DNA of 20,243 nucleotides from Bacillota bacterium (GCA_023398815.1 JAEWRW010000001.1:1-20243), one strand, 5' to 3'; shown: positions 7,469 to 14,444, counted from the first letter of the stretch. Translations and numbers: made by a program. The notes: a model not told the origin generated them from the sequence alone.

Positions 7469-7759
7469 AACCAACGCGCAAACGCGAGGAAAAGGGACAG
7501 TAGGTCCGTCAACGCCCCCACAGAGAGCCCCGGTGCTGAGAATGGGCGGGGAGGCACGAACCGAACAGGCCTTGGAGCAGCGCACCGACCCCGCCTTGGC
7601 GGGTTAGGCTGCGACGGTCGCACCCGTTATCGTGCCGACGTATCCCGCCCTGTGGGCGGCGTACGCAAAGGCTGTCACCGTGAGGTGCCGGCGAACCGGG
7701 GTGGTACCACGAAGCAAAGCTCTCGTCCCCAGGCATGGCCTGGGCGCGGGAGCTTTTTT
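7469..7759 (+). ncRNA. T-box riboswitch leader with apparent CAG specifier
   Basis: A tRNA-sensing transcription-attenuation leader. The T-box GGGGTGGTACCACG is at 7698-7711, and its UGGU predicts pairing with a tRNA ending A73-CCA. Stem I is recognisable. AGTA (7499-7502) and GAA (7563-7565) form the loop-E part of the specifier loop, bounded above by GGTCCGT/ACGAACC (7503-7509 with 7556-7562, one mismatch) and below by AAGG/CCTT (7492-7495 with 7570-7573). AGAGAG at 7523-7528 and GCCC/GGGC form the apical part. The triplet after GAA is CAG (7566-7568), followed by a purine; it would read tRNA-Gln(CUG). No AUG occupies this position. Stem II/III regions (e.g. CCCGCC/GGCGGG near 7590-7602) follow. 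Presence of a T-box is near certain; specifier identity is inferred by hand folding. Confidence 0.93.
7718..7759 (+). terminator. Intrinsic terminator of the T-box switch
   Basis: AGCTC...CCCAGG pairs with CCTGGG...GAGCT around a short loop and is followed by six T residues (7754-7759). In T-box leaders this stem competes with the antiterminator formed by the T-box sequence just upstream, so uncharged tRNA allows read-through into the gene at 7812. Confidence 0.92.
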
Positions 7760-7811
7760 GCGTGCATCAAACGGGTGGCTTGGCCCACCCTATGGATAGG
7801 AGAGAGTGGCA

Positions 7812-9827
7812 ATGTGCAACTGCAATGAAACCAATGGGGCGGCCCGTCCGGCCTTCCCCAAGCGGGCGGTCGTCACCGGCGGCATGCCCTATGGCAACAA
7901 GGATCTGCACCTGGGGCACATCGGCGGCGTTTTTGTACACGCCGACACCTACGCCCGGTTCCTGCGCGACCGCATCGGGCCGGAGAACGTGATCTTCGTC
8001 TCCGGCACCGACTGCTACGGCTCGCCCATACTGGAAAGTTGGCGCAAGGACCGGGAGGCGGGGGAGTTTGACGGCACGCTGGAGGAGTATGTGGCCCACT
8101 ACCACCGGCGGCAGAAGGACGTGCTGGATGCCTACGGGGTGAAGCCCTCGGTCTTTGGCGCGTCGGCACTGGGCCGCACCGGCGAGCTGCACCGCCAGCT
8201 GTCGCTTGATTTCATCACCAGCCTCTATGAGAAGGGGCACCTGGTGAAGCTCACGACCTCCCAGTTCTACGATACCGAGCGGGGTGTGTTCCTCAATGGC
8301 CGTCAGGTGGTGGGCCGCTGCCCCATCGACGGCTGCTCGTCGGAGCGGGGCTACGCCGACGAGTGCTCCCTGGGGCACCAGTACATGCCCGCCGACCTCA
8401 TCGAGCCCCGCAGCACCCTGACCGGCCAGCGGCCCGAGATGCGCGACGTCGTCAACTGGTACTTCAAGCTGGAGAGCTTCCAGAGCCTACTGGAGCAATG
8501 GCTGCCCGACTTCGCCGCCCGCTCCACCAGCCGGCCCTTTGCCGTCAAGAGCATGGCCGAGTTCCTGGAGAAGCCGGTGGTGCACGTGAAGCGCGAGCTC
8601 ATGGAGGTCGTGGAGCCCCTGCGGCCGTGCTTCCCGCCCCACGCCCTGCTGGAGGAAGCCGGCAAGCCTTCGGTCACCCTCGCCTTTGAGACGCTGGCCC
8701 AGCGCGAGACCGCCTGCGAGAAGCTGGCGGCCGCCGGTGTGCGCTTCCGCACGGGCAAGACACTGGTGCCCTTCCGTCTCACCGGCAACATCGATTGGGG
8801 CGTGCCGGCCCCGGCGCTGGAAGGGTTGGAGGGCCTGACCGTCTGGGTGTGGCCCGAGTCGCTTTGGGCGCCCATCTCCTTCACCATGGCCGCGCTGGAA
8901 GCCCGGGGCGAGCAGGCGGAGAACTGGCGCAACTGGTGGTGCAGCAAGGACGCGAAGGTCTTCCAGTTCATCGGGCAGGACAATGCCTACTTCTACGGCC
9001 CGGCGGAGATGGCCATGTTCCTGGCCCAACAGGGGCCGGAGCCGGTGGCCGACCCAACCGAGGGCGAGCTGCAGCTGCCCGACCTCATCGTCAACAATCA
9101 CCTGCTGTTCCTCGATAAAAAGGCCAGCTCCAGCGGGGCCATCAAGCCGCCCATGGCCGGGGAGTTGCTGAACTACTACACCGCCGAGCAGCTCCGCGCC
9201 CACTTCCTGGGCCTGGGGCTGGGCATCCGCAGCGTGGGGTTTAAGCCCAAGCCCCTGAACCCCAAGGCCGACCCCCGGCAGGCCGACCCGGTGCTCAAGG
9301 AAGGGAACCTGCTGACGAACGTGCTCAACCGCGCCATTCGCTCCTGCTTCTACACCACTCAGAAGTATTACGACGGCGGGTTGCCGGCGGGGGAGGTCTC
9401 CGCCGCCGTGCGCCAGGAGGCCGACGCCTGCATTCTGGAGTATGAACGGCTGATGCACCGGTGTGAGCTGCACCAGGTGATGAACCTGCTCGACACGTTC
9501 ATCCGCGCCATCAACAAGCGCTGGGCCGACGCCATGCGCCGTGCCGACACCGAGGGCGACGACGAGCTGCGCCGGCAGACGCTCATTGACGCCTTCCACA
9601 GCGTGCGGGTGGCACTGACGCTGGTGCACCCCATTGCGCCCGAGGGCACCGAGATGGCTCGTGACTACCTCAACGTGGACGAACGGCTCTGGAATTGGGA
9701 GCACATCTTTGCGCCGTTGCCGTTCTTCTTCGCCGACGGGGCTGCCCATCGCTTCCGCTTCCTGGAGCCGCGGGTGGATTTCTTCCGCCGGCACCCCAGC
9801 CAGCTGGCGGCTGAGGGTGGGGCGTGA
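7812..9827 (+). CDS. Divergent methionyl-tRNA-synthetase-like class I tRNA ligase
   Basis: A 671-aa class I aminoacyl-tRNA synthetase of the MetRS type, expected to be cytoplasmic. HLGH (33-36) is the HIGH motif; a CP region with a cysteine/histidine knuckle (C170, C175, C185, H189) follows; MRDVVNWYFKLESF matches the MetRS segment after it; FIGQD is at 386-390 and a helical anticodon domain starts at about 495. Several positions differ from ordinary MetRS. KMSKS is KASSS (437-441). The residue matching E. coli His301 is Tyr395 and that matching Trp305 is Glu399. The anticodon-reading Trp461 is replaced near residue 576. About 70 extra residues lie between roughly 245 and 320. ATG 7812 is preferred over GTG 7806 because AGGAG lies 9 bases upstream. 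It is the only gene between the T-box and its own terminator. It could be a second MetRS or an enzyme of changed specificity. Confidence 0.9.
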   Translation: MCNCNETNGAARPAFPKRAVVTGGMPYGNKDLHLGHIGGVFVHADTYARFLRDRIGPENVIFVSGTDCYGSPILESWRKDREAGEFDGTLEEYVAHYHRRQKDVLDAYGVKPSVFGASALGRTGELHRQLSLDFITSLYEKGHLVKLTTSQFYDTERGVFLNGRQVVGRCPIDGCSSERGYADECSLGHQYMPADLIEPRSTLTGQRPEMRDVVNWYFKLESFQSLLEQWLPDFAARSTSRPFAVKSMAEFLEKPVVHVKRELMEVVEPLRPCFPPHALLEEAGKPSVTLAFETLAQRETACEKLAAAGVRFRTGKTLVPFRLTGNIDWGVPAPALEGLEGLTVWVWPESLWAPISFTMAALEARGEQAENWRNWWCSKDAKVFQFIGQDNAYFYGPAEMAMFLAQQGPEPVADPTEGELQLPDLIVNNHLLFLDKKASSSGAIKPPMAGELLNYYTAEQLRAHFLGLGLGIRSVGFKPKPLNPKADPRQADPVLKEGNLLTNVLNRAIRSCFYTTQKYYDGGLPAGEVSAAVRQEADACILEYERLMHRCELHQVMNLLDTFIRAINKRWADAMRRADTEGDDELRRQTLIDAFHSVRVALTLVHPIAPEGTEMARDYLNVDERLWNWEHIFAPLPFFFADGAAHRFRFLEPRVDFFRRHPSQLAAEGGA

Positions 9828-9876
9828 GGGCACTCCTTGCTTCCCTCGCAAACCTTTGTGTAATGTGACCAATCCT

Positions 9877-9911
9877 GTCCGTTCCCCGCTTTGGGGGATG
9901 GACTTTTTTTT
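9877..9911 (+). terminator. Intrinsic terminator of the synthetase-like gene
   Basis: An 11-bp stem (9877-9887 with 9893-9903, including two G-T pairs) closes a 5-base loop and is followed by eight T residues (9904-9911). Confidence 0.9.
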
Positions 9912-9926
9912 GTTCCGTGATACAAT
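9899..9926 (+). promoter_or_regulatory. Promoter candidate for the ABC exporter operon
   Basis: TGGACT (9899-9904) and TACAAT (9921-9926) have a 16-base spacer. The -35 box overlaps the right arm of the preceding terminator. The match is moderate, and a leader of about 55 bases would precede the TTG start. Confidence 0.5.
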
Positions 9927-9987
9927 AATTTGGTTCAGACAATGAACAGACAGCCACCGTCGGCTATCGGAGTCCGTTCCGTGCGGG

Positions 9988-10821
9988 TTGGCTGCGCAGA
10001 ACACGAAAGACGGTGGACGAATTTTGGGACAGATCCTGCGGGAACACAAGGGCTTCGGCCGGCAGATTTTCCTGCTTTCCAAGAATGAACTCATCAAAAC
10101 CTACAAGGCGGCGCTGCTGGGGCCGCTGTGGGCGGTCATCAAGCCGTTGTTTACGCTACTGGTGTTTTGGTTCGCCGTTCAGATCGGCATGAGGGGCAGT
10201 TCGCAGATCGCCGGGTACGATCGATTCCTCTTCATGTTGACGGGCTTCGTGCCCTGGTTTTTCATGAGTGACGCCATCACCGGCGGCTCCAAAGCCATCC
10301 GCACCAACAGCCAGTTTGTCACCAAGATTACCTTCCCGGTGTCGGCCATCGTTACCTTCACCATGCTCTCCCGGTTGTACGTGCATCTCATGCTCTGCGT
10401 GCTCATGTACGTCTACCTGTTGGTGGCGGGCGTCACGCCCAGCGTATACAACCTGCAGTTCTTCCTGTACTGCCCGCTGATGTTTTTGTTTTTTACGTGC
10501 CTTGCATGGTCCACCGCGCCCATGTCGTCCTTCAGCCGGGATTTTGAGAACCTCATCTCCTCGACCATGACGGGGTTGTTCTGGCTGTCCGGCATCATGT
10601 GGGATTCTTACAGCATCAACATTCCGTGGCTCAAAACACTGATGATCTTCAACCCCGTCAACTTTTTCGCCAACGGCTACCGCAAGGCGTTCCTGTACCA
10701 CCAGTGGCTCACCGACCGCCCGCAGGAGACCTACATTTTCTTGGGGGAGCTGGCGGTCATCCTGCTACTGGGGGCGTGGAACTATTCGCGCCTGCGCAAG
10801 CGCCTGCCGGACATTCTGTGA
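9988..10821 (+). CDS. ABC-2-type glycan/teichoic-acid exporter permease (TagG/Wzm-like)
   Basis: A 277-aa inner-membrane permease with about six hydrophobic segments (roughly 42-68, 79-98, 113-148, 155-178, 188-204, 248-270). The layout, the cytoplasmic amphipathic start (KNELIKTYKAALLGPLWAVI) and the FSRDFENLI...GLFWLSGIMW segment are typical of permeases exporting lipid-linked O-antigen, teichoic acid or other wall glycans. It pairs with the ATPase 19 bases downstream. The start is uncertain: TTG 9988 has only a distant GGAG, while TTG 10024 has GGTGGA 6 bases upstream; no suitable in-frame ATG exists. No glycosyltransferases are present here, so the substrate is unknown. Confidence 0.88.
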   Translation: MAAQNTKDGGRILGQILREHKGFGRQIFLLSKNELIKTYKAALLGPLWAVIKPLFTLLVFWFAVQIGMRGSSQIAGYDRFLFMLTGFVPWFFMSDAITGGSKAIRTNSQFVTKITFPVSAIVTFTMLSRLYVHLMLCVLMYVYLLVAGVTPSVYNLQFFLYCPLMFLFFTCLAWSTAPMSSFSRDFENLISSTMTGLFWLSGIMWDSYSINIPWLKTLMIFNPVNFFANGYRKAFLYHQWLTDRPQETYIFLGELAVILLLGAWNYSRLRKRLPDIL

Positions 10822-10840
10822 GCGAGGAGGGGAGAAAAAC

Positions 10841-11566
10841 ATGCAAGACAATCAACCCGTCATTCGCTTTACCAACGTCAGCAAGGAATACGTGCTATAT
10901 AAGAACGATAAGGATCGCTTTCGCTCGCTTTTTACCCGTAACCGAGGCCACCGTACCCATCGGGCGCTCCAAAACGTTAGCATTGAAATCCGCCGGGGCG
11001 AGTCGGTGGGCATCATCGGCAGCAACGGCGCTGGTAAGTCGACGCTATTGAAGATGGTGACTGGCGTGGCCTTCCCCACCACCGGGGAGGTGGAGGTGCA
11101 TGGCCGCGTGGCCGCCCTGTTGGAGTTGACGGCTGGTTTCTCCGGCGATATGACCGGGCGTGAGAACATCTACCTCAAAGGGTATTTGCTGGGGCTCAGC
11201 GACCGGCAGATCCGTGAGATTGAGGGTAGGATCATCGAATTTGCCGAATTGGGCGAGTACATTGACCAGCCGGTGCGTACCTATTCCAGCGGTATGAAGG
11301 CCCGCTTGGGCTTCGCCATCAACATCAACATCGAGCCCGACATTCTGGTCATCGACGAGGCACTGAGTGTGGGCGACGCGGCCTTCAAGGCCAAGTGCAA
11401 GAGTACCATTGCCGCCATGATCGCACGAGGCATCACCGTTCTCTTCGTCAGCCACTCGGCCGACGGCGTGCGGGACTTCTGCAACCGGGCGGTATATCTT
11501 AAGAACGGCGCCGTGATGTACGACGGCGAAATTGAAAAGGCACTCGAGCTCTACAGCAAGAAATAA
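10841..11566 (+). CDS. ABC transporter ATP-binding protein for glycan export (TagH/Wzt-like)
   Basis: A 241-aa cytoplasmic ATPase that would drive the adjacent permease. Walker A GSNGAGKS is at 60-67, the signature YSSGMKARL at 148-156, Walker B ILVIDE at 168-173, the D-loop in SVGD, and the switch His at 205 (SHS). The extended N-terminal segment before Walker A, and TAGFSGDMTGRENIYLKG after the Q-loop region, are typical of the Wzt/TagH/KpsT branch. It lacks the C-terminal carbohydrate-binding or wall-linking domain of long Wzt and TagH proteins, so substrate choice probably lies in the permease. A strong GAGGAGGGG site precedes the ATG. Its stop is 21 bases before the next gene, so the WYL regulator could be co-transcribed. 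Confidence 0.93.
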   Translation: MQDNQPVIRFTNVSKEYVLYKNDKDRFRSLFTRNRGHRTHRALQNVSIEIRRGESVGIIGSNGAGKSTLLKMVTGVAFPTTGEVEVHGRVAALLELTAGFSGDMTGRENIYLKGYLLGLSDRQIREIEGRIIEFAELGEYIDQPVRTYSSGMKARLGFAININIEPDILVIDEALSVGDAAFKAKCKSTIAAMIARGITVLFVSHSADGVRDFCNRAVYLKNGAVMYDGEIEKALELYSKK

Positions 11567-11587
11567 TCAGCGCCGCAGGAGGAGCCA

Positions 11588-12508
11588 ATGAAGATTGACC
11601 GGATGTTTGGTATTCTGGCAATCCTTCTGCAGCAGGATATGGTCAAAGCCCGCGATCTGGCGGAGCGTTTCGAGGTTTCGGTGCGAACGATTTACCGGGA
11701 TCTGGATGCCATTGCCGGGGCGGGCATTCCTGTTTGTGCTATCCCCGGGGCGGGCGGCGGCGTGGGGCTGATGCCCGGTTTTAAGCTCGACCGCAGTCTG
11801 CTGTCGGCCGACGACCTCAGCAGCATTGTGGCGGGCCTGAAGGGCCTGGCCACGGCCGACCCCGAGCACCGGCTGGACACGCTGCTGGCAAAGCTGCTGC
11901 CCGGCGGCGAGGGCATGCTGCCGCTGGAACACGACATCCTCATTGACCTTTCCAGTTGGGACAGCCACCACCGCACCCCCGCGCGCATCGCCGACCTGCG
12001 GCGGGCCATTGCCGGGCGGCTGTCGGTGGAGATGGAGTATTACTCCGCCAATGGCTACAGCCGCCGGGTGGTGGAGCCGGTGCGTCTCATTTTCAAGGAC
12101 ACGGCCTGGTATCTCTATGCCTACTGTCGCACGCGGGAGGATTGGCGCATGTTCCGCCTCAACCGCATCGCCACCTACCGCCTGCTGGAGGAGCCTTTCG
12201 CCGCCCGCCCGGCGGCCCCGCCGGTGCTCCGCTGGGATACGATCGACCCCGCCGCCCCGCCCGGAGAGGACGCCATCCTGCGCTTTGGGGCAGCCGACCG
12301 GTTTCTGGTGATGGATCTGCTGGGGGTGGAGGCGCTGGACACCGAGCCCGACGGCAGTTTGCTGGTGCGCATCCCCGGCCCCGACGACGGCTGGCTGCTG
12401 CGCTTTGTGCTGGGCTTTGGCGACCGGGTGACGGTGCTGGCCCCGGGTTGGCTGCGCCTGCAGGTGCGCGAGGCGGCAGAAAAGTTACTGGCTCTCTACA
12501 ATACCTGA
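11588..12508 (+). CDS. WYL-domain transcriptional regulator (YafY/DeoR-type HTH)
   Basis: A 306-aa DNA-binding regulator. A winged helix-turn-helix occupies residues 3-55 (FEVSVRTIYRDLDAI is the recognition region), and the WYL domain includes the name-giving W174-Y175-L176 with the later FRLNRI motif. A C-terminal WCX-like region follows (about 225-306). WYL proteins sense ligands or single-stranded nucleic acid; the ligand here is unknown. The ATG has GCAGGAGGAG upstream. It lies immediately upstream of a zinc-ribbon protein, with a palindrome overlapping its stop codon, so it probably controls that gene. The association of YafY-type regulators with zinc-ribbon genes is familiar in Firmicutes, but its role is not established. 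Confidence 0.92.
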   Translation: MKIDRMFGILAILLQQDMVKARDLAERFEVSVRTIYRDLDAIAGAGIPVCAIPGAGGGVGLMPGFKLDRSLLSADDLSSIVAGLKGLATADPEHRLDTLLAKLLPGGEGMLPLEHDILIDLSSWDSHHRTPARIADLRRAIAGRLSVEMEYYSANGYSRRVVEPVRLIFKDTAWYLYAYCRTREDWRMFRLNRIATYRLLEEPFAARPAAPPVLRWDTIDPAAPPGEDAILRFGAADRFLVMDLLGVEALDTEPDGSLLVRIPGPDDGWLLRFVLGFGDRVTVLAPGWLRLQVREAAEKLLALYNT

Positions 12509-12539
12509 CAAACAGATGTCAACTTTGCGCTGGTATGCT
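12506..12539 (+). promoter_or_regulatory. Palindromic operator candidate and extended -10 for the zinc-ribbon gene
   Basis: TGACA (12506-12510) and TGTCA (12517-12521) form a perfect inverted repeat around AACAGA. The first three bases are the stop codon of the WYL regulator. An extended -10, TGG plus TATGCT (12531-12539), follows, and the expected -35 position falls in the centre of the palindrome, where no -35 consensus is seen. This fits a regulator-dependent promoter; the WYL protein is the obvious candidate. Confidence 0.6.
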
Positions 12540-12567
12540 GGTTCCATCAACACAAGGAGGAACGAAC

Positions 12568-12825
12568 ATGGAAGCGAAGATCTGTCAAAGCTGCGGCATG
12601 CCCATGACCAAGGCCGAGGAGTTTGGCACCGAGGCCAACGGGGCCGCTAACGAAGAGTACTGCGTCTACTGCTACAAGAATGGCGCCTTCACCGACAACG
12701 GCACCCTGCAGGAGATGATTGACACCTGCGTGCCCTTTCTGGTAAAGGACGGCATGGAGGAAGCGGCGGCCCGGGCGATGCTTCAGGAGCAGATGCCCAA
12801 GCTCAAGCGCTGGAAGAGCGCATAG
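12568..12825 (+). CDS. Zinc-ribbon domain protein
   Basis: An 85-aa small cytoplasmic protein matching the putative zinc-ribbon family (zf-ribbon_2 type). Two CxxC pairs, C6-C9 (CQSC) and C32-C35 (CVYC), with FGTEANGA between them are the family hallmark. A helical tail (EEAAARAMLQEQMPKLKRW) follows. Function is unknown; relatives sit beside YafY-type regulators or transferases. The ATG has AAGGAGG 7 bases upstream. The longer frame running back into the WYL gene is an out-of-frame shadow. A terminator follows 25 bases after its stop. Confidence 0.88.
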   Translation: MEAKICQSCGMPMTKAEEFGTEANGAANEEYCVYCYKNGAFTDNGTLQEMIDTCVPFLVKDGMEEAAARAMLQEQMPKLKRWKSA

Positions 12826-12849
12826 CCCAACCCACATTGGCATGGCCGT

Positions 12850-12885
12850 CCACCCCATCGTGTGCTATGATGGGGTGGATTTTTT
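12850..12885 (+). terminator. Intrinsic terminator with an embedded -10-like box
   Basis: A perfect 10-bp stem (CCACCCCATC at 12850-12859 with GATGGGGTGG at 12869-12878) closes a 9-base loop and is followed by six T residues. The loop and right arm also contain an extended -10 (TGC plus TATGAT, 12863-12871) that could start the downstream transporter transcript. The same palindrome could alternatively act as an operator. Confidence 0.75.
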
Positions 12886-12901
12886 GTGTGGGGAGACGGA
12901 G

Positions 12902-13789
12902 ATGAAACGCGGTATCCTGTGCATTGTAGCGACGGCTTTTCTCTTCAGCACCATGGAGATTGCCAGTAAGTTTGTGGTGCACGACATTGACCCTTTCCAG
13001 CTGACGTTCCTGCGGTTCCTGGTGGGTGGCCTCTTTCTGCTGCCCTTTGCCCTGCGAGACCTGCGCCGCCGCAACCTCAAACTGGGGCGGGGGGATTGGC
13101 TATTCCTGGCGGGCACGGGTTTTCTGGGGGTGACGGTCAGTATGTCGCTCTTCCAGGCGGCGTTGCTGTGGGCCAAGGCGTCGGTGGTGGCGGTGGTGTT
13201 CAGCGCCAACACCATCTTCACCTCGCTCTTTGCGGTGCTCATCCTCAAGGAGAAGTTCGGCTGGCGGGCGGCGGTGGCCATTTTGCTGGGGCTGCTGGGG
13301 GTGCTGTGCATTCTCAACCCCTTCGCGGTCAATCCTGATGTCAAGGGCATTCTGCTGGCGCTGGCGTCGGCGGTGGTCTTCGCGCTCTATGGGGTCGTCA
13401 GCACCACGCGGGTGGGGCGCTATGGCGGGTTTGTGTTGAACAGCGCGTCATTTCTGATGGGCTCGCTGTTGCTGCTGCCGCTGCTGCTGGCCACCGGCCG
13501 GCCGGTGGTGGCCGGCATCACCCTGGCCAATCTGCCCGTCATGCTCTACCTGAGTTTCTTTGTCACCGGCATCGGTTACACCTGCTACCTCACGGCGATG
13601 AAGGAAACCTCGGCCATCCAGACGTCTACGGTGTTCTTCATCAAGCCCGCGCTGGCACCGCTGCTGGCCTGGCCCCTGCTGGGGGAGGCTGTCACCCCGG
13701 CCATGGCGCTGGGCATTGCCGCCATCGTCTGTGGGGCGGTACTGCTCTTTCTGGGCAAGCGCAAGCGCGCCGCTGCTCTGAGTTCTTGA
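12902..13789 (+). CDS. EamA/DMT-family membrane transporter
   Basis: A 295-aa inner-membrane protein with ten predicted helices in two EamA repeats (about 1-140 and 148-288). Typical features are the N-terminal AFLFSTMEIASKFVV with an early helix-breaking Ser, DPFQLTFLRFLVGGLFLLP, and ILKEKFGWRAAVAILLGLLGV at the end of the first repeat, mirrored by LLGEAVTPAMALGIAAIVCG at the end of the second. The family exports or takes up metabolites such as amino acids and drugs; substrate cannot be assigned. The start at 12902 has GGGGAGACGGAG upstream; the frame extends to 12842 but those codons overlap the terminator hairpin. The neighbours are unrelated, so it is probably a single-gene unit. Confidence 0.9.
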   Translation: MKRGILCIVATAFLFSTMEIASKFVVHDIDPFQLTFLRFLVGGLFLLPFALRDLRRRNLKLGRGDWLFLAGTGFLGVTVSMSLFQAALLWAKASVVAVVFSANTIFTSLFAVLILKEKFGWRAAVAILLGLLGVLCILNPFAVNPDVKGILLALASAVVFALYGVVSTTRVGRYGGFVLNSASFLMGSLLLLPLLLATGRPVVAGITLANLPVMLYLSFFVTGIGYTCYLTAMKETSAIQTSTVFFIKPALAPLLAWPLLGEAVTPAMALGIAAIVCGAVLLFLGKRKRAAALSS

Positions 13790-13798
13790 GGTCTCCGG

Positions 13799-13827
13799 TT
13801 GCCAACGGCGGCAAAAAAAGGTATGAT
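13799..13827 (+). promoter_or_regulatory. SigA promoter of the ferritin gene
   Basis: TTGCCA (13799-13804) and TATGAT (13822-13827) have a 17-base spacer, about 55 bases before the ferritin start. An imperfect TTGCC/GGCAA repeat (13799-13814) overlaps the -35. No Fur- or PerR-like box was recognised. Confidence 0.72.
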
Positions 13828-13881
13828 ACCATTGAATGGATTGCGAGAGCATCCATCCATGGAACGAAAGGAGCGTATCGC

Positions 13882-14391
13882 ATGAACAGAGAAGTACACA
13901 AGTTGCTTGTCGAGCAGGTGAACAAGGAGTTCTATTCCGCCTACCTCTATCTGGACATGTTTTCCTTCTATTCCGGCAAGACCCTCAATGGCTTTGCCAA
14001 CTGGTTCCACGTGCAGGCGCAGGAGGAGCGCGACCACGCCATGCTCTTCGTGCAGTACCTCATCAACAACGGCGAGGAAGTGACCTTTGAGGCCATCGCC
14101 AAGCCCGAGTATACCTATCAGGCCTTTGGCGACCCGCTGAACCGGAGCTTGGCCCACGAGAAGCTGGTGACCGCCTCCATCCACAACATCTACGACAAGG
14201 CCTACGCCGACCGGGATTACCGCACCATGCAGTTCCTGGATTGGTTTGTGAAGGAGCAGGGCGAGGAGGAGAAGAACGCTGACGAACTCATCCGCAAGTA
14301 TGAGCTCTTTGGCGACGACCCCAAGAGCCTATACCTGATGGATGGCGAGCTCGCCACCCGGGTGTACGCCCCGCCGTCGCTGGTGCTGTAA
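13882..14391 (+). CDS. ftnA: Non-haem bacterial ferritin
   Basis: A 169-aa ferritin of the FtnA class, expected to form a 24-mer cage that oxidises Fe(II) and stores Fe(III) in the cytoplasm. Ferroxidase-centre residues match E. coli FtnA with an offset of one: E16, E49, H52, E93 and Q126, with the third-site acid E129 and Tyr23. The EERDHA motif and the KEQGEEEKNADELI helix are diagnostic. There is no haem-binding Met as in bacterioferritin. The start at 13882 has AAAGGAG 9 bases upstream; the frame runs back to 13786 but would overlap the promoter. It is monocistronic, with its own promoter and terminator. Together with the flavodiiron protein it suggests oxidative and iron-stress management. 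Confidence 0.95.
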   Translation: MNREVHKLLVEQVNKEFYSAYLYLDMFSFYSGKTLNGFANWFHVQAQEERDHAMLFVQYLINNGEEVTFEAIAKPEYTYQAFGDPLNRSLAHEKLVTASIHNIYDKAYADRDYRTMQFLDWFVKEQGEEEKNADELIRKYELFGDDPKSLYLMDGELATRVYAPPSLVL

Positions 14392-14413
14392 CTAACATCT
14401 ATTGCTGAGCCTC

Positions 14414-14444
14414 ACGCCGTCCGGCCTTTGCCGGGCGGCGTTTT
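14414..14444 (+). terminator. Intrinsic terminator of the ferritin gene
   Basis: Arms 14414-14425 and 14430-14441 (ACGCCGTCCGGC and GCCGGGCGGCGT) pair fully except one G-T, around a CTTT loop, followed by TTTT. Confidence 0.88.

Noticed and set aside
7541..7543. ATG in the T-box leader as a possible Met specifier
   Set aside because: It lies in the apical part of stem I after the GCCC arm, not next to the GAA of the specifier loop, so it cannot be the specifier under the fold that satisfies the conserved motifs.
6053..7585. 510-codon minus-strand frame opposite the P-type ATPase
   Set aside because: Shadow frame; the His/Arg/Pro-rich low-complexity product matches no protein, while the plus strand encodes all P-ATPase motifs.
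9942..10088. 48-codon ATG frame overlapping the start of the exporter permease in another frame
   Set aside because: No ribosome site precedes it, the product is unlike any known peptide, and the permease frame runs through it.
8487..10097. 536-codon minus-strand frame opposite the synthetase-like gene
   Set aside because: Shadow frame that also crosses the plus-strand terminator and promoter; no recognisable domain.
11956..12825. 289-codon frame that would fuse an Arg/Pro-rich segment to the zinc-ribbon protein
   Set aside because: The upstream part is an alternative frame of the WYL gene; the zinc-ribbon gene has its own ATG at 12568 with a strong ribosome site.
13799..13821. TTGCC/GGCAA repeat with an A7 run as a terminator of the EamA gene
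   Set aside because: On the plus strand the run after the stem is A, not T, and it coincides with a good ferritin promoter.
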